From NCBI GenBank assembly GCA_900546075.1, contig URBH01000007.1, forward strand, positions 1 to 53,246: a DNA stretch of 53,246 nucleotides. The letters are read 5' to 3'. Positions 40,686 to 48,632 of the stretch are shown piece after piece; within the stretch, counting starts at the first letter, position 1; every line of letters begins with the position of its first letter. The translations under genes and the position numbers were made by a program. The notes under the pieces are model-generated. The model was given only the letters and a program-made list of their open reading frames with translations. It was not told where the DNA came from and searched no databases. This stretch comes from an uncultured Eubacteriales bacterium (lineage in GTDB: Bacteria; Bacillota; Clostridia; Oscillospirales; Oscillospiraceae).

Positions 40686-40912
40686 TCAAAATAGAAACTG
40701 CTCTGCAGCACGGATGGCAGACAGGAACAAGTTACAAAACCACAAGATTGCTGATGAACCTATGGAATGGCTGGCGCTATGATTCTTATACAGACGATCC
40801 TGAGGAAAATTCCGCTTCTGCCGACTATGTTGTCGATGAGATCTTCACTTGCAGCTATGCGCCTTACTATTGGGAAGCGATCCGGCTGCGATTTCCGGAA
40901 TATTGTCTCTGA
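40674..40912 (+). pseudogene. Remnant of a DUF6075-like gene (C-terminal part)
   Basis: An open frame without a start codon runs to TGA at 40910-40912. It reads GWQTGTSYKTTRLLMNLWNGW, then YVVDEIFTCSYAPYYWEAIRLRFPEYCL. This resembles the C-terminus of DUF6075-type proteins that accompany mobile elements in gut Clostridia. The N-terminus is missing and the fragment abuts the origin hairpin, so a rearrangement joined them. It has no function as it stands. The family assignment is from memory of the motif and should be tested by search. Confidence 0.5.
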
Positions 40913-41041
40913 TACCGGGGCAGGTGAGTGACCCCGAAAGCTCTGAAATACCATCGCGGAGTACACCAACGAGACAACCGACAAACCAAGAGCGTCCTGA
41001 GTAGTGGCCCTTAAAAATTTATGTTTTGTTACTCAACTGGT

Positions 41042-41091
41042 AGGCTGGTTTGAGTTTGGTATTGCACTGGACTTAATCCAGCCTATTTTTT
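41042..41091 (+). terminator. Terminator-like hairpin at the left edge of the sulfatase island
   Basis: AGGCTGGTTTGAGT (41042-41055) pairs with ACTTAATCCAGCCT (41071-41084) with one mismatch and one G-U, followed by ATTTTTT. No intact gene precedes it. The stretch 40913-41270 otherwise holds nothing I can identify. Confidence 0.65.
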
Positions 41092-41274
41092 GTTTGTGGA
41101 TCTATATGCAGATAATTTTTTAAGACTACATGAAGATGATAGTGGGATAATTTCCTTTGAAAATAGCTTCTAGTTACTTGTGCTTTTGCAGATTCAATTC
41201 AGTTTTATAGGGGGCTACTTTGGGAGCTGGTGAGGAAAAATTAAACGGTGCCCCCCAAAAAAAGAAAATATATC

Positions 41275-41302
41275 TTGACATGGGAAAAAAATACAGTATA
41301 AT
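41275..41302 (+). promoter_or_regulatory. Promoter of the sulfatase-island operon
   Basis: A perfect TTGACA (41275-41280), a 16-base spacer and a perfect TATAAT (41297-41302). This consensus-strength promoter implies that expression is set by repression at the palindrome that follows. Confidence 0.85.
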
Positions 41303-41307
41303 ATAGT

Positions 41308-41338
41308 TAGTTAGTTCGTTCGCCGAACGAACTAACTA
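41308..41338. promoter_or_regulatory. 31-bp perfect palindromic operator, probable ROK-repressor site
   Basis: TAGTTAGTTCGTTCG (41308-41322), a central C and its exact reverse complement (41324-41338), starting 5 bases after the -10 and so covering the transcription start. The layout resembles XylR-type ROK operators in Firmicutes (paired TTAGTTTGTTT-like arms). The ROK regulator encoded at 49963-51186 in the same operon is the obvious ligand. It could also fold in RNA as a leader hairpin. Confidence 0.8.
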
Positions 41339-41373
41339 GACATAAAATAATTCATGAAAGCGAGGAACAAACT

Positions 41374-42498
41374 GTGAAAAAGGTAAAAAAACTGTTGGCG
41401 ATTCTTCTGGCTGTATTCATGACGGTTTCTGTGCTGTCTGCATGCAACATTGCAAATGAATCCGCAGAGAAGGGATCACAGGGAGCTGATGAAGGCACCG
41501 CAAAGAATGAACTGGAAAAAGTCACTATTAGCATTCAAACCGCCTCTAACGGCCTTCCGTTCTACGTAGCAAAGCAGGAAGGGCTGTTTGAGAAGGCTGG
41601 CATTGATCCGGAATTCCTTGTATACACTGGCGGCGCACCCCAGATTGAAGCACTTGCAACCGATGCTTGGTCTGTAGGCGCTTGCGGCATTCCCCCTACG
41701 ATTAATGCGATGATGACCATGAACCTTCATGTTGTCGGTACCTGCATGTCTGATGACAAGATGGTTGATATTTTCGTCAGAGCAGACAGCCCCATCGCGC
41801 TTTCTGGAAAGGGTAATATTGACGGTTATCCTGAGCTTTATGGTACTATCGAAGACTGGAAGGGCATCAATGTACTCGGCCCGCTCGGCACAACCGGTCA
41901 TTATGCACTTGTTTGCGCAATTGATGCGCTTGGCCTCTCCGGTGAAGATGTATCCGTAACCAATATGGCCGTTCCCGCAGCTGCAACTGCTTTCAAAGCA
42001 GGTGAAGGAGATGCAGTTATTCAGTGGCTGGCGTTCTCCGCCGCTGCTGAAAAGGAAGGCTGGGTCAAGGCAGCTACCAGTTACGATGTTGGCAGTGACG
42101 CTCCCTCCGTACTGATTGCAAGCGATAAGGCTGTAAACGAAGATCCCGAACTTGTCAAAGCTATTGTTGGCGTGTACTACGAAGCTACGAAGTGGATTAA
42201 CGCAAATCCTGATAAGGCTCTGGACTACTATCTGGAACTGCTCACAGACAATGGTGTCACCAACACCAGAGAAGAGTGCAAGGCAGTTCTCGATGCCATC
42301 CCCTATCACACTGTTGAAGAAGTTCAGGAGTATATGGCCCAGGACGCTTCTGGTGAGAGCAAAATCAGAAATTCTTTCATTGCAATTATGGAGTATTTCA
42401 AGAATCAGGGAACTTATTCGGATGCAGAAGTTGAGAATTTCAAGTCCATCTCTTCTAACCTGATGACAAGTGACTATGTGTCCGGCCTGAGCAACTAA
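41374..42498 (+). CDS. NitT/TauT-family ABC substrate-binding lipoprotein
   Basis: A 374-residue lipoprotein. The signal peptide ends in the lipobox LSAC with Cys24, followed by a Glu/Gly-rich linker. The fold resembles sulfonate/nitrate/taurine-type binding proteins: SIQTASNGLPFYVAKQEGLFEKAGI near 50-74, and LGPLGTTGHYALVCAIDALGL near 169-189. It captures the substrate outside the membrane for the two permeases and two ATPases that follow. The start codon is GTG at 41374 with GAGGAAC upstream. The intracellular sulfatase and sugar enzymes of the operon suggest a small sulfated or otherwise anionic sugar or polyol rather than taurine. Confidence 0.88.
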   Translation: MKKVKKLLAILLAVFMTVSVLSACNIANESAEKGSQGADEGTAKNELEKVTISIQTASNGLPFYVAKQEGLFEKAGIDPEFLVYTGGAPQIEALATDAWSVGACGIPPTINAMMTMNLHVVGTCMSDDKMVDIFVRADSPIALSGKGNIDGYPELYGTIEDWKGINVLGPLGTTGHYALVCAIDALGLSGEDVSVTNMAVPAAATAFKAGEGDAVIQWLAFSAAAEKEGWVKAATSYDVGSDAPSVLIASDKAVNEDPELVKAIVGVYYEATKWINANPDKALDYYLELLTDNGVTNTREECKAVLDAIPYHTVEEVQEYMAQDASGESKIRNSFIAIMEYFKNQGTYSDAEVENFKSISSNLMTSDYVSGLSN

Positions 42499-42548
42499 AC
42501 CAAAATTTCAGCGTGTAACCGCGAATAGTATTGGAAGGAAGATTACCT

Positions 42549-43370
42549 ATGATGACAGCCGAGCTTAATGAGGAAATCAGAAAAGAACGGAAAAAGCTGA
42601 AAAGAGAAAAGACACGTGCAGGCGTTATCTCCGCGGTGAGTGTGCTTACCGCGCTGATCGTATGGGAATTGATTGTCAGACTGAAGCTGGTGGATGTTCG
42701 GTATGTGGCAATGCCCACTCAAGTAATATCCATGTTCATACATAAACTTTCTTCCAAAACTCCGGACGGTAGCACGCTGTTTCAACACATTGCGTCCAGT
42801 ATGCAGCTTTCATTAACCGGATTCGGACTTGCGGTGGTTATAGGGACTCCGCTTGGACTGCTTATGGGATGGTACAAACCGGTGGACAAGTTTGTAAAGC
42901 CAGTTTTTAATCTTGTAAGACCTATTCCAGCCGTAAGCTGGATTCCGGTAATGATTGCTGTGTTGGGTATAGGAATAGCGGCAAAATCCTTTATCATCTT
43001 TTTGTCTGCATTTGTGGCAATCGTGCTAAATTCTTATGCGGGCATTAAATTGACGAACCGAGCAATGATCAATGTTGCTCGCACATCCGGTGCAAGTTAC
43101 TGGAGAATTTTTCTAAATGTCGGTGTGCCGTCTGCCATGCCAATGGTGTTCACCGGCTGGAGAGTGGCACTTGGTATTTCATGGTCCACCCTAGTTGCGG
43201 CTGAAATGCTTGCGGCAAATAGCGGTTTGGGCTATATGATTCTGTTTGGTAGACAGTTTCTCAAGATTGATCTTATTATGTGTGGCATGGTTGTAATAGG
43301 ATTGATCGGCGTTATCCTGTTTGCGCTTCTGAATAAACTGGAAAGAGTAGTGTTGAGGTGGAGACAATGA
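42549..43370 (+). CDS. ABC permease, SsuC/TauC type, first copy
   Basis: A 273-residue permease with a charged cytoplasmic N-terminus (KKLKREKTR) and about six transmembrane spans. The EAA-like loop VARTSGASYWRIFLNVGVP near 183-201 couples to an ATPase. I use ATG 42549, with AAGGAAGA upstream, rather than the earlier TTG. It overlaps the next permease by 4 bases. Two different permeases of this type side by side imply a heterodimeric pore, matching the two different ATPases encoded downstream. Most NitT/TauT importers have one permease and one ATPase gene. Confidence 0.9.
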   Translation: MMTAELNEEIRKERKKLKREKTRAGVISAVSVLTALIVWELIVRLKLVDVRYVAMPTQVISMFIHKLSSKTPDGSTLFQHIASSMQLSLTGFGLAVVIGTPLGLLMGWYKPVDKFVKPVFNLVRPIPAVSWIPVMIAVLGIGIAAKSFIIFLSAFVAIVLNSYAGIKLTNRAMINVARTSGASYWRIFLNVGVPSAMPMVFTGWRVALGISWSTLVAAEMLAANSGLGYMILFGRQFLKIDLIMCGMVVIGLIGVILFALLNKLERVVLRWRQ

Positions 43371-44158
43371 AAACAAGACTTTTTAAACAGAATGCAAAAG
43401 ACTTTGCACTGAATCTCCTGTCTATACTTTCATTAACACTGCTGATAATTTTGTGGTCTTCTTTTTCCCGCACGCACGGGGATTATTTACCCGGACCCAT
43501 TAAAGTTGCGGAAAAATATATCTCCACAATAGAACATCCTGTGGCGAAATTGTCTATGTTCGGACATGCCTGGGCAAGCCTGAAAAGAGTATTACAAGGT
43601 TTGTTATACGCGATAATTATTGGAATTCCGTTTGGCACAATGATTGGATGGAATAAGACCTTTAGAGCAATATTTCAGCCTATTTTTGAATTGATCCGGC
43701 CTATTCCGCCTCTTGCGTGGGTTCCGCTTATTACGGTTTGGTTCGGAATATATGAAACGCCAAAAATCATTCTGGTATTTATTGGAACATTTACTGCAAT
43801 AGTAGTTAACACCTATTCTGGAATATACCTCGCACAAAAAGAAAACCTGCAGGTTGGCAGATTGTTTGGCGCGAAGAAAATCAGAATGGTTGTGGATATT
43901 GTCCTGCCGTCCGCTTTGCCGTCCATTATGGCAGGTTTGAAAACGGCACTGACAACCGGTTGGGGCGTCGTACTCGCAGCCGAGATGATATCCGCAAACA
44001 GCGGACTCGGTATGCTTGTAACCCGCGGATCGGACAGCGATGATATCGCGCTGGTTATGGTTTCCATCATATTTATCGGTATTATTGGTGCACTGATGTC
44101 AACCGTATTTACGATAATTGAAAGGAAGTTGAGTCCATGGCGGACAGACCTAAATTAA
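43367..44158 (+). CDS. ABC permease, SsuC/TauC type, second copy
   Basis: A 263-residue permease with six predicted spans, homologous to the preceding one. Shared features are RPIPPLAWVPLITVWFGI near 102-119 (versus RPIPAVSWIPVMIAVLGIG) and an ATP-ase-coupling loop GRLFGAKKIRMVVDIVLP near 161-178. The ATG overlaps the first permease stop (ATGA), with GGTGGAG as ribosome site. Its 3' end overlaps the first ATPase gene by 22 bases. This tight packing argues that the two permeases and two ATPases form one complex. Confidence 0.9.
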   Translation: MKTRLFKQNAKDFALNLLSILSLTLLIILWSSFSRTHGDYLPGPIKVAEKYISTIEHPVAKLSMFGHAWASLKRVLQGLLYAIIIGIPFGTMIGWNKTFRAIFQPIFELIRPIPPLAWVPLITVWFGIYETPKIILVFIGTFTAIVVNTYSGIYLAQKENLQVGRLFGAKKIRMVVDIVLPSALPSIMAGLKTALTTGWGVVLAAEMISANSGLGMLVTRGSDSDDIALVMVSIIFIGIIGALMSTVFTIIERKLSPWRTDLN

Positions 44159-44922
44159 AGCTGAGAAATATAACCAAGTGCTTTGCAACTGCAAAGACAC
44201 ACAATCTGGTTGTTGATGATATTTCCATTGATGTAAACGAGAATGAATTTCTAGTTCTTTTGGGCCCTGGACAATGCGGAAAGACCGTGTTGCTCAACAT
44301 GATTTCGGGACTGGAAAAACCGACGCTTGGAAAAATTCACCTTGACGATGAGGAAGTATCCGAACCAGACGGACGAATCAGTCTGGTATTCCAGCGAGTT
44401 GCTCTGCTGCAGTGGCTGACAGTACTTGATAATGTCCGAATTTCAATGAAGTACAGAGGAATACCGAAAAGTGAACAGATTGATAGGGCGAAATACTTTA
44501 TTGATTTGGTCGGCTTAAAAGGGTTTGAAAAGGCATACCCACATCAGCTATCCGGCGGTATGAAGCAAAGAGTCGGTATTGCCAGAGCATACGCAGGGAA
44601 TCCGCAGGTGCTTTTGATGGATGAACCGTTTGGCGCACTGGATGCTCAGACCCGATATGCGATGCAGGAGAAGATTCTGGAAATCTGGAAAAAAGAAAAG
44701 AGAACGGTTATTTTCGTAACCAACAATATTGAAGAAGCGATATATTTGGCGGACCGAATTATTCTTTTTACAAAGAAACCTGCTAAAGTGAAATCGATTA
44801 TTGATTTGTCAGATATGGAACGTCCGAGGGACTATGTAAGTGATGAATTTCTCCGCAGAAGGGCTATGATCGGGGAGATGATGGATATGGATCTTGGCGG
44901 AAAAGAGGAGCAGGGAGAATAA
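44137..44922 (+). CDS. ABC ATPase A (canonical signature, switch histidine lost)
   Basis: A 261-residue NitT/TauT-type ATPase. Walker A is GPGQCGKT (43-50), the Q-loop is Q86, and the signature LSGGMKQR (138-145) is intact. Walker B is LLMDE (159-163) with catalytic Glu163. At the switch (H-loop) position the usual VTHD reads VTNN, so Asn196 replaces the histidine. In an ABC dimer its own nucleotide site would pair with the signature of ATPase B, which is also degenerate. It overlaps the upstream permease by 22 bases and ATPase B follows one base after its stop. It is likely the structural or regulatory half of a heterodimer. Confidence 0.9.
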   Translation: MADRPKLKLRNITKCFATAKTHNLVVDDISIDVNENEFLVLLGPGQCGKTVLLNMISGLEKPTLGKIHLDDEEVSEPDGRISLVFQRVALLQWLTVLDNVRISMKYRGIPKSEQIDRAKYFIDLVGLKGFEKAYPHQLSGGMKQRVGIARAYAGNPQVLLMDEPFGALDAQTRYAMQEKILEIWKKEKRTVIFVTNNIEEAIYLADRIILFTKKPAKVKSIIDLSDMERPRDYVSDEFLRRRAMIGEMMDMDLGGKEEQGE

Positions 44923-44923
44923 G

Positions 44924-45670
44924 ATGGCTGAAAATACGACGAAAGTATTAGTTCGCAATCTTTGCAAGAGCTTCGGAGAACTGGAAGTGCTCAAAGACTG
45001 TAATTTCCAAATTGAAAAGGGAGAATTCGTGTGTGTCGTTGGACCAACCGGTTGCGGAAAGACAACATTTCTGAATCTGCTCACTTGCTTGATCGAACCG
45101 ACATCGGGAGAAATACTTGTTGATGGAGAAAAAGCGGATCCAAGAAAGCATAATCTTGCGTTCGTATTTCAGGAACCCACTGCATACCCTTGGCTCACGG
45201 TAAAAGAGAATTTGGGCTTTTCTCTAAAAATGAAGAAACATCCAAAGAGCTATATTCAAACCCGAGTTCAGGAAATTGCAAAGCTGATGGGATTGGAAAA
45301 TGAAATGGACACCTACCCGCAGCAGCTCTCAAGCAGCACGGAACAAAAAGTAGTAATCGGGCGCGCGTTTGCAATGAACCCAGATCTGCTGCTTATGGAT
45401 GAACCTTACGGGCAGATGGATATTAAGACCAGATTCTATCTTGAGGACGAGGTAATTCGCCTTTGGAAAGAGCTTGGAAGCACGGTCCTTTTTATCACAC
45501 ATAACACAGAGGAAGCTGTGTATCTAGCAGACAGAATTTTGGTTTTGTCACAGAAACCAGCGTCGGTAAAAGAGGATATAAAGGTGGATCTTCCAAGACC
45601 GAGAGACATTTCAAGTCCAGAATTCATTAAGATGAGAAGCTATGTCACGGATATGATTAAGTGGTGGTAG
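44924..45670 (+). CDS. ABC ATPase B (intact switch histidine, degenerate signature)
   Basis: A 248-residue ATPase paralogue. Walker A is GPTGCGKT (40-47), with Q83, Walker B LLLMDE (155-160) and switch His193 in ITHN. The signature motif, normally LSGGMRQR, reads LSSSTEQK (135-142). Its Walker/His site, paired with the intact signature of ATPase A, gives one consensus ATP site. The other site (A's Walker plus B's signature) is degenerate on both faces. I start it at ATG 44924, with GGGAGA upstream. Such asymmetric pairs are well known in exporters but unusual in importers of this class. Confidence 0.9.
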   Translation: MAENTTKVLVRNLCKSFGELEVLKDCNFQIEKGEFVCVVGPTGCGKTTFLNLLTCLIEPTSGEILVDGEKADPRKHNLAFVFQEPTAYPWLTVKENLGFSLKMKKHPKSYIQTRVQEIAKLMGLENEMDTYPQQLSSSTEQKVVIGRAFAMNPDLLLMDEPYGQMDIKTRFYLEDEVIRLWKELGSTVLFITHNTEEAVYLADRILVLSQKPASVKEDIKVDLPRPRDISSPEFIKMRSYVTDMIKWW

Positions 45671-45678
45671 GAGGCAAT

Positions 45679-46539
45679 ATGAAACTGTGTTGTGGTACGA
45701 ACCTGTATGCATCGTTTTCGCTGGAAGAGGCACTGGAAGAGATCAAAAAGACGGGAATTGACTACGTAGACCTTTGGTGCTGCGAGGCAATTTGTCAGCA
45801 TGCAAATACCGAAAAAGACGATCCCAATCATATAAAGCAAATCCTGATAGACAGTGGCATAGAAGCAATCTCAATGACTGCTTTTCTGATGTCGGATGAA
45901 AAACGCCATCGCGCAATGGAATTTGCTAAAGAACTTGGAATTAAGAGAGTGATTTTTGAACCGGCACAATCTGTTGACTGGCCGGATAATATGACAAACT
46001 TAAGTCCTAAAAGTGTTGCTTTTGGGAAACCGGGAGGAAGCTTTAATGATTATCTCGCAAAACTGCGGGAGGAGGCGAAATTTGCTGCGACTCTCGACAT
46101 GAAGGTTTGCATCGAAGTTCCTCACTGCTACACATTCAATGAGTATCTGAATCAGATTTACAGAACAGGACTTGCCCAGACGGGTTCTGAATTTGTAATT
46201 GCCCCATCCCATTCCTATGCACGCGGCTATACGCCTATAGATGTATTTAGAATTCTTCCGCCGGAGCAGGTATTCATGTTGTATCTTTGGGATGTTAAAA
46301 AGGAATTCCGTTTTCCGGAATCTGACAGGGCTTTCGGCAACGGAGATGAACAGATGCCCGGCGGCGGAAAAATCGACTTTGACAAGATGATTTCCGATTT
46401 TGAGTCGGAAGGATTTTCCGGTTGGTACAATATTTCCTGCCACGGAGTTGAAGCATGGCATGATAAACAGCATATGGGTAAGTTACTGAAAAGATCTCGG
46501 GACATTGCGATTCGAGGTTACGAAAGAGCACATAGATAA
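45679..46539 (+). CDS. Sugar phosphate isomerase/epimerase-like TIM-barrel protein
   Basis: A 286-residue protein of the xylose-isomerase-like TIM-barrel/AP-endonuclease-2 superfamily (IolE, IolI, Hyi and related enzymes). It has LEEIKKTGIDYVDLWCCEA near 16-34, CIEVPHCYTFNEYL near 142-155, LWDVKKE near 205-211 and a GGGKIDFDKMISDF segment near 230-243 where family members place metal ligands. It likely isomerises, epimerises or dehydrates a keto sugar produced by the adjacent oxidoreductases. AGGAGG precedes ATG 45679, 8 bases after the ATPase B stop. The substrate is unknown. Confidence 0.85.
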   Translation: MKLCCGTNLYASFSLEEALEEIKKTGIDYVDLWCCEAICQHANTEKDDPNHIKQILIDSGIEAISMTAFLMSDEKRHRAMEFAKELGIKRVIFEPAQSVDWPDNMTNLSPKSVAFGKPGGSFNDYLAKLREEAKFAATLDMKVCIEVPHCYTFNEYLNQIYRTGLAQTGSEFVIAPSHSYARGYTPIDVFRILPPEQVFMLYLWDVKKEFRFPESDRAFGNGDEQMPGGGKIDFDKMISDFESEGFSGWYNISCHGVEAWHDKQHMGKLLKRSRDIAIRGYERAHR

Positions 46540-46554
46540 ATGGTAGGTAATAAT

Positions 46555-47589
46555 ATGATAAAAATAGGTATGTTAGGTGTGGCGCATCCGCACGCAGACT
46601 TATGGGCAAAAGCATGGGAGAATGATCCGCGCGTAGAACTGTGCGCTGTTTGGGACAGTGATTCCAACAGAGGTGCTGAATGGGGAAAACAGTTTGAAAT
46701 TGCCAGCTATGGGTCGTTAGAAAGCTTTCTTGCAAACGAAGACATCAATGCGGTAGGTATTTGTGGTGAAACTTCACAGCATGCGGAGCTTATTGTGGCT
46801 GCAGCAAAAGCGGGCAAGGCAATCCTATGCGAGAAACCACCAGCACTGTCGCTGAAGGAATGTGATGTGATTTCCGAAGCAGTTAAGCAGAACGGTGTTC
46901 GTCTGATGCAGGGATTCCCCATGAGAGTAGATCCAGGCAACAAATATATCAAATCGCTGTTGGATAACGGCACAATTGGAGAAATTACCTCGATCCGGAA
47001 AAGACACGGAATCGGATGGGCTGCTAATGGCTTGTCAGACCAGCGCCTTAGCTGGATTATTAAAAAAGAACTTGCGGGAGGCGGCGCATTTATTGACGAA
47101 GGTATCCACGCGGCAGACTTCCTAATTTGGATGTTGGGAGAGCCTGTCAGTATTCAGGCATTTATCCCTGAAAGCAAGAACGGATTCGAGGTTGAGGAGG
47201 AAGGCGTTGCCATTATTCGCTTCAAAAACAATGTTTTTGCAACAATGCAGTCTTCGTGGACATTTGCTGCTGCAACAAATACGACGGAAATTTACGGAAG
47301 GGAAGGCACTATTATCCAACAGTTTAACGACTGCGCTTCTACGCAGGTAAACGGGGAGAGCAATTTCTCTGTGCAGATTTACAGTAATAAATCTGAGATG
47401 GCGGGCTGGCAATATCCCAGAGTGCCATCCGTGTTCAAAAACATTCATGCTGAAGTTGCAAAAACATTTATCAACTGCTTGCTTACAGGTGATGAATTTC
47501 CGTCTGGGATTCAGGAAGGAAAGGCAGCTCTCAACCTAATTCTCAAGGGATATGAGGCAGCTGCCACCGGAAAAGAAGTATTCTTCTAA
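46555..47589 (+). CDS. Gfo/Idh/MocA-family oxidoreductase, island copy 1
   Basis: A 344-residue member of the NAD-dependent sugar/inositol oxidoreductase family. The N-terminal strand-loop is IGMLGVAHPHADLW, in which the usual GxGxxG is altered (LGVAHPHA), so cofactor binding may differ. The EKP motif CEKPPAL (about 92-98) and the catalytic-type IDEGIHAADFL (about 176-186) are present. I start it at ATG 46555, with GGTAGG upstream. It is the most divergent of the three copies in this operon. Together they may run successive oxidations or an oxidation-elimination-reduction sequence on one sugar. Confidence 0.85.
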   Translation: MIKIGMLGVAHPHADLWAKAWENDPRVELCAVWDSDSNRGAEWGKQFEIASYGSLESFLANEDINAVGICGETSQHAELIVAAAKAGKAILCEKPPALSLKECDVISEAVKQNGVRLMQGFPMRVDPGNKYIKSLLDNGTIGEITSIRKRHGIGWAANGLSDQRLSWIIKKELAGGGAFIDEGIHAADFLIWMLGEPVSIQAFIPESKNGFEVEEEGVAIIRFKNNVFATMQSSWTFAAATNTTEIYGREGTIIQQFNDCASTQVNGESNFSVQIYSNKSEMAGWQYPRVPSVFKNIHAEVAKTFINCLLTGDEFPSGIQEGKAALNLILKGYEAAATGKEVFF

Positions 47590-47601
47590 GGAGACGGGTA
47601 T

Positions 47602-48621
47602 ATGAAGAAAGAAGTAAAGATCGGAATAATCGGCTGCGGCGCAATTGCAAGACAGTATCATATGCCGGCTCTCCGTCAGGCTCCAAGCTGCAAAGTGGTT
47701 GCCGTCTGTGATTTGATACCCGAAAGGGCAATATTTGCAGCTGAAATGTTTGGCCTCCGGGAAGAGGATACATATCTGGACGCAGAGAAGCTTCTTAAGC
47801 GTGAGGATGTTGAAGCAGTCATTATTCTTACACCTAATTATAATCACTGCGAGTTAACTGTTCTTGCGGCTAACCACAAAAAACATGTTTTTATTACCAA
47901 GCCTATGGGCAGGAATCTAGAAGAATGCAGACGGATGGAAGCAGCTTGTAAGGACAATGGAGTCAAACTTGTTGTTAGCTTTATGCATAGATACCTGACT
48001 GGCATCGCAGAAGCAAAGCGGCTGATTGAAGAGGGCTATATCGGTAAAGTGGAGATGGCAAGAGTTCTAAATGCGCCTGGTGCCACTTCGACATTAAGCG
48101 AATGGTTCTATTCGAGAGAAAATGTTGGCGGCGGCTGCGTGGTTGACATTGGTGTACATGGAATCGATTTGGTCAATTATTTAATCGGTAAAGTAGATAC
48201 TGTTCTGTATGCGGATATCGGACGATACAGAAAGACTGTAATTTCTAACGGGAAAGAAATTGAGCCCGACAATGAGGATCACGCTTCTGTAATCTACAGA
48301 ACGGAAAACGGCGTAACAGTAAATCATCTGATCAGTTGGCCACACTGGTCTATCGCAGATCGGTTCTCAATGGAGATCTTTGGCAGTAACGGCTCTATTT
48401 TCCTGAGAGGTGCAATGGGCACATTAACCGTGTGTCGTGCTGATGGCAAAACGGCTCCGGTTTGGATGACACCGCAAATCAGGCATGAACCGATCGGAAT
48501 CAATCATCATGAGGCATTTGCGGATGTCATCATAAACGATAAAAAGGAAAAACCCGGTGCAAGCGATGGAATTGCCTGCATCAAAGTAGTAGAAGAGATT
48601 TATAGAAAAGCAGCAAAATAA
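47602..48621 (+). CDS. Gfo/Idh/MocA-family oxidoreductase, island copy 2
   Basis: A 339-residue oxidoreductase with nucleotide motif GIIGCGAIARQYHMPAL (7-23) and catalytic-type DIGVHGIDL (about 175-183). At the EKP position the sequence is FITKPMGRNLEEC, keeping the Lys but replacing Glu by Thr. It is clearly paralogous to the copy at 51198-52214: both have SFMHRY, GVHGID, EPDNEDH/EPNNEDW and HHEAFADVI/HKEVIDAI. A GGAGACGG site precedes the ATG. It lies between copy 1 and the sulfatase, implying action on the sulfated sugar or its desulfated product. Confidence 0.88.
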   Translation: MKKEVKIGIIGCGAIARQYHMPALRQAPSCKVVAVCDLIPERAIFAAEMFGLREEDTYLDAEKLLKREDVEAVIILTPNYNHCELTVLAANHKKHVFITKPMGRNLEECRRMEAACKDNGVKLVVSFMHRYLTGIAEAKRLIEEGYIGKVEMARVLNAPGATSTLSEWFYSRENVGGGCVVDIGVHGIDLVNYLIGKVDTVLYADIGRYRKTVISNGKEIEPDNEDHASVIYRTENGVTVNHLISWPHWSIADRFSMEIFGSNGSIFLRGAMGTLTVCRADGKTAPVWMTPQIRHEPIGINHHEAFADVIINDKKEKPGASDGIACIKVVEEIYRKAAK

Positions 48622-48632
48622 GGTTGGTGGAT

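Noticed and set aside
41030..41100. Possible C-terminus of an IS3-type transposase on the minus strand
   Set aside because: The similarity rests on a few residues interrupted by stops. The stretch is better explained as a terminator hairpin with a T run.
41374..45670. Calling the importer a taurine or alkanesulfonate transporter
   Set aside because: No sulfonate monooxygenase, TauD/SsuD or other desulfonating enzyme is present. The linked sulfatase cleaves sulfate esters or sulfamates, not C-S bonds.
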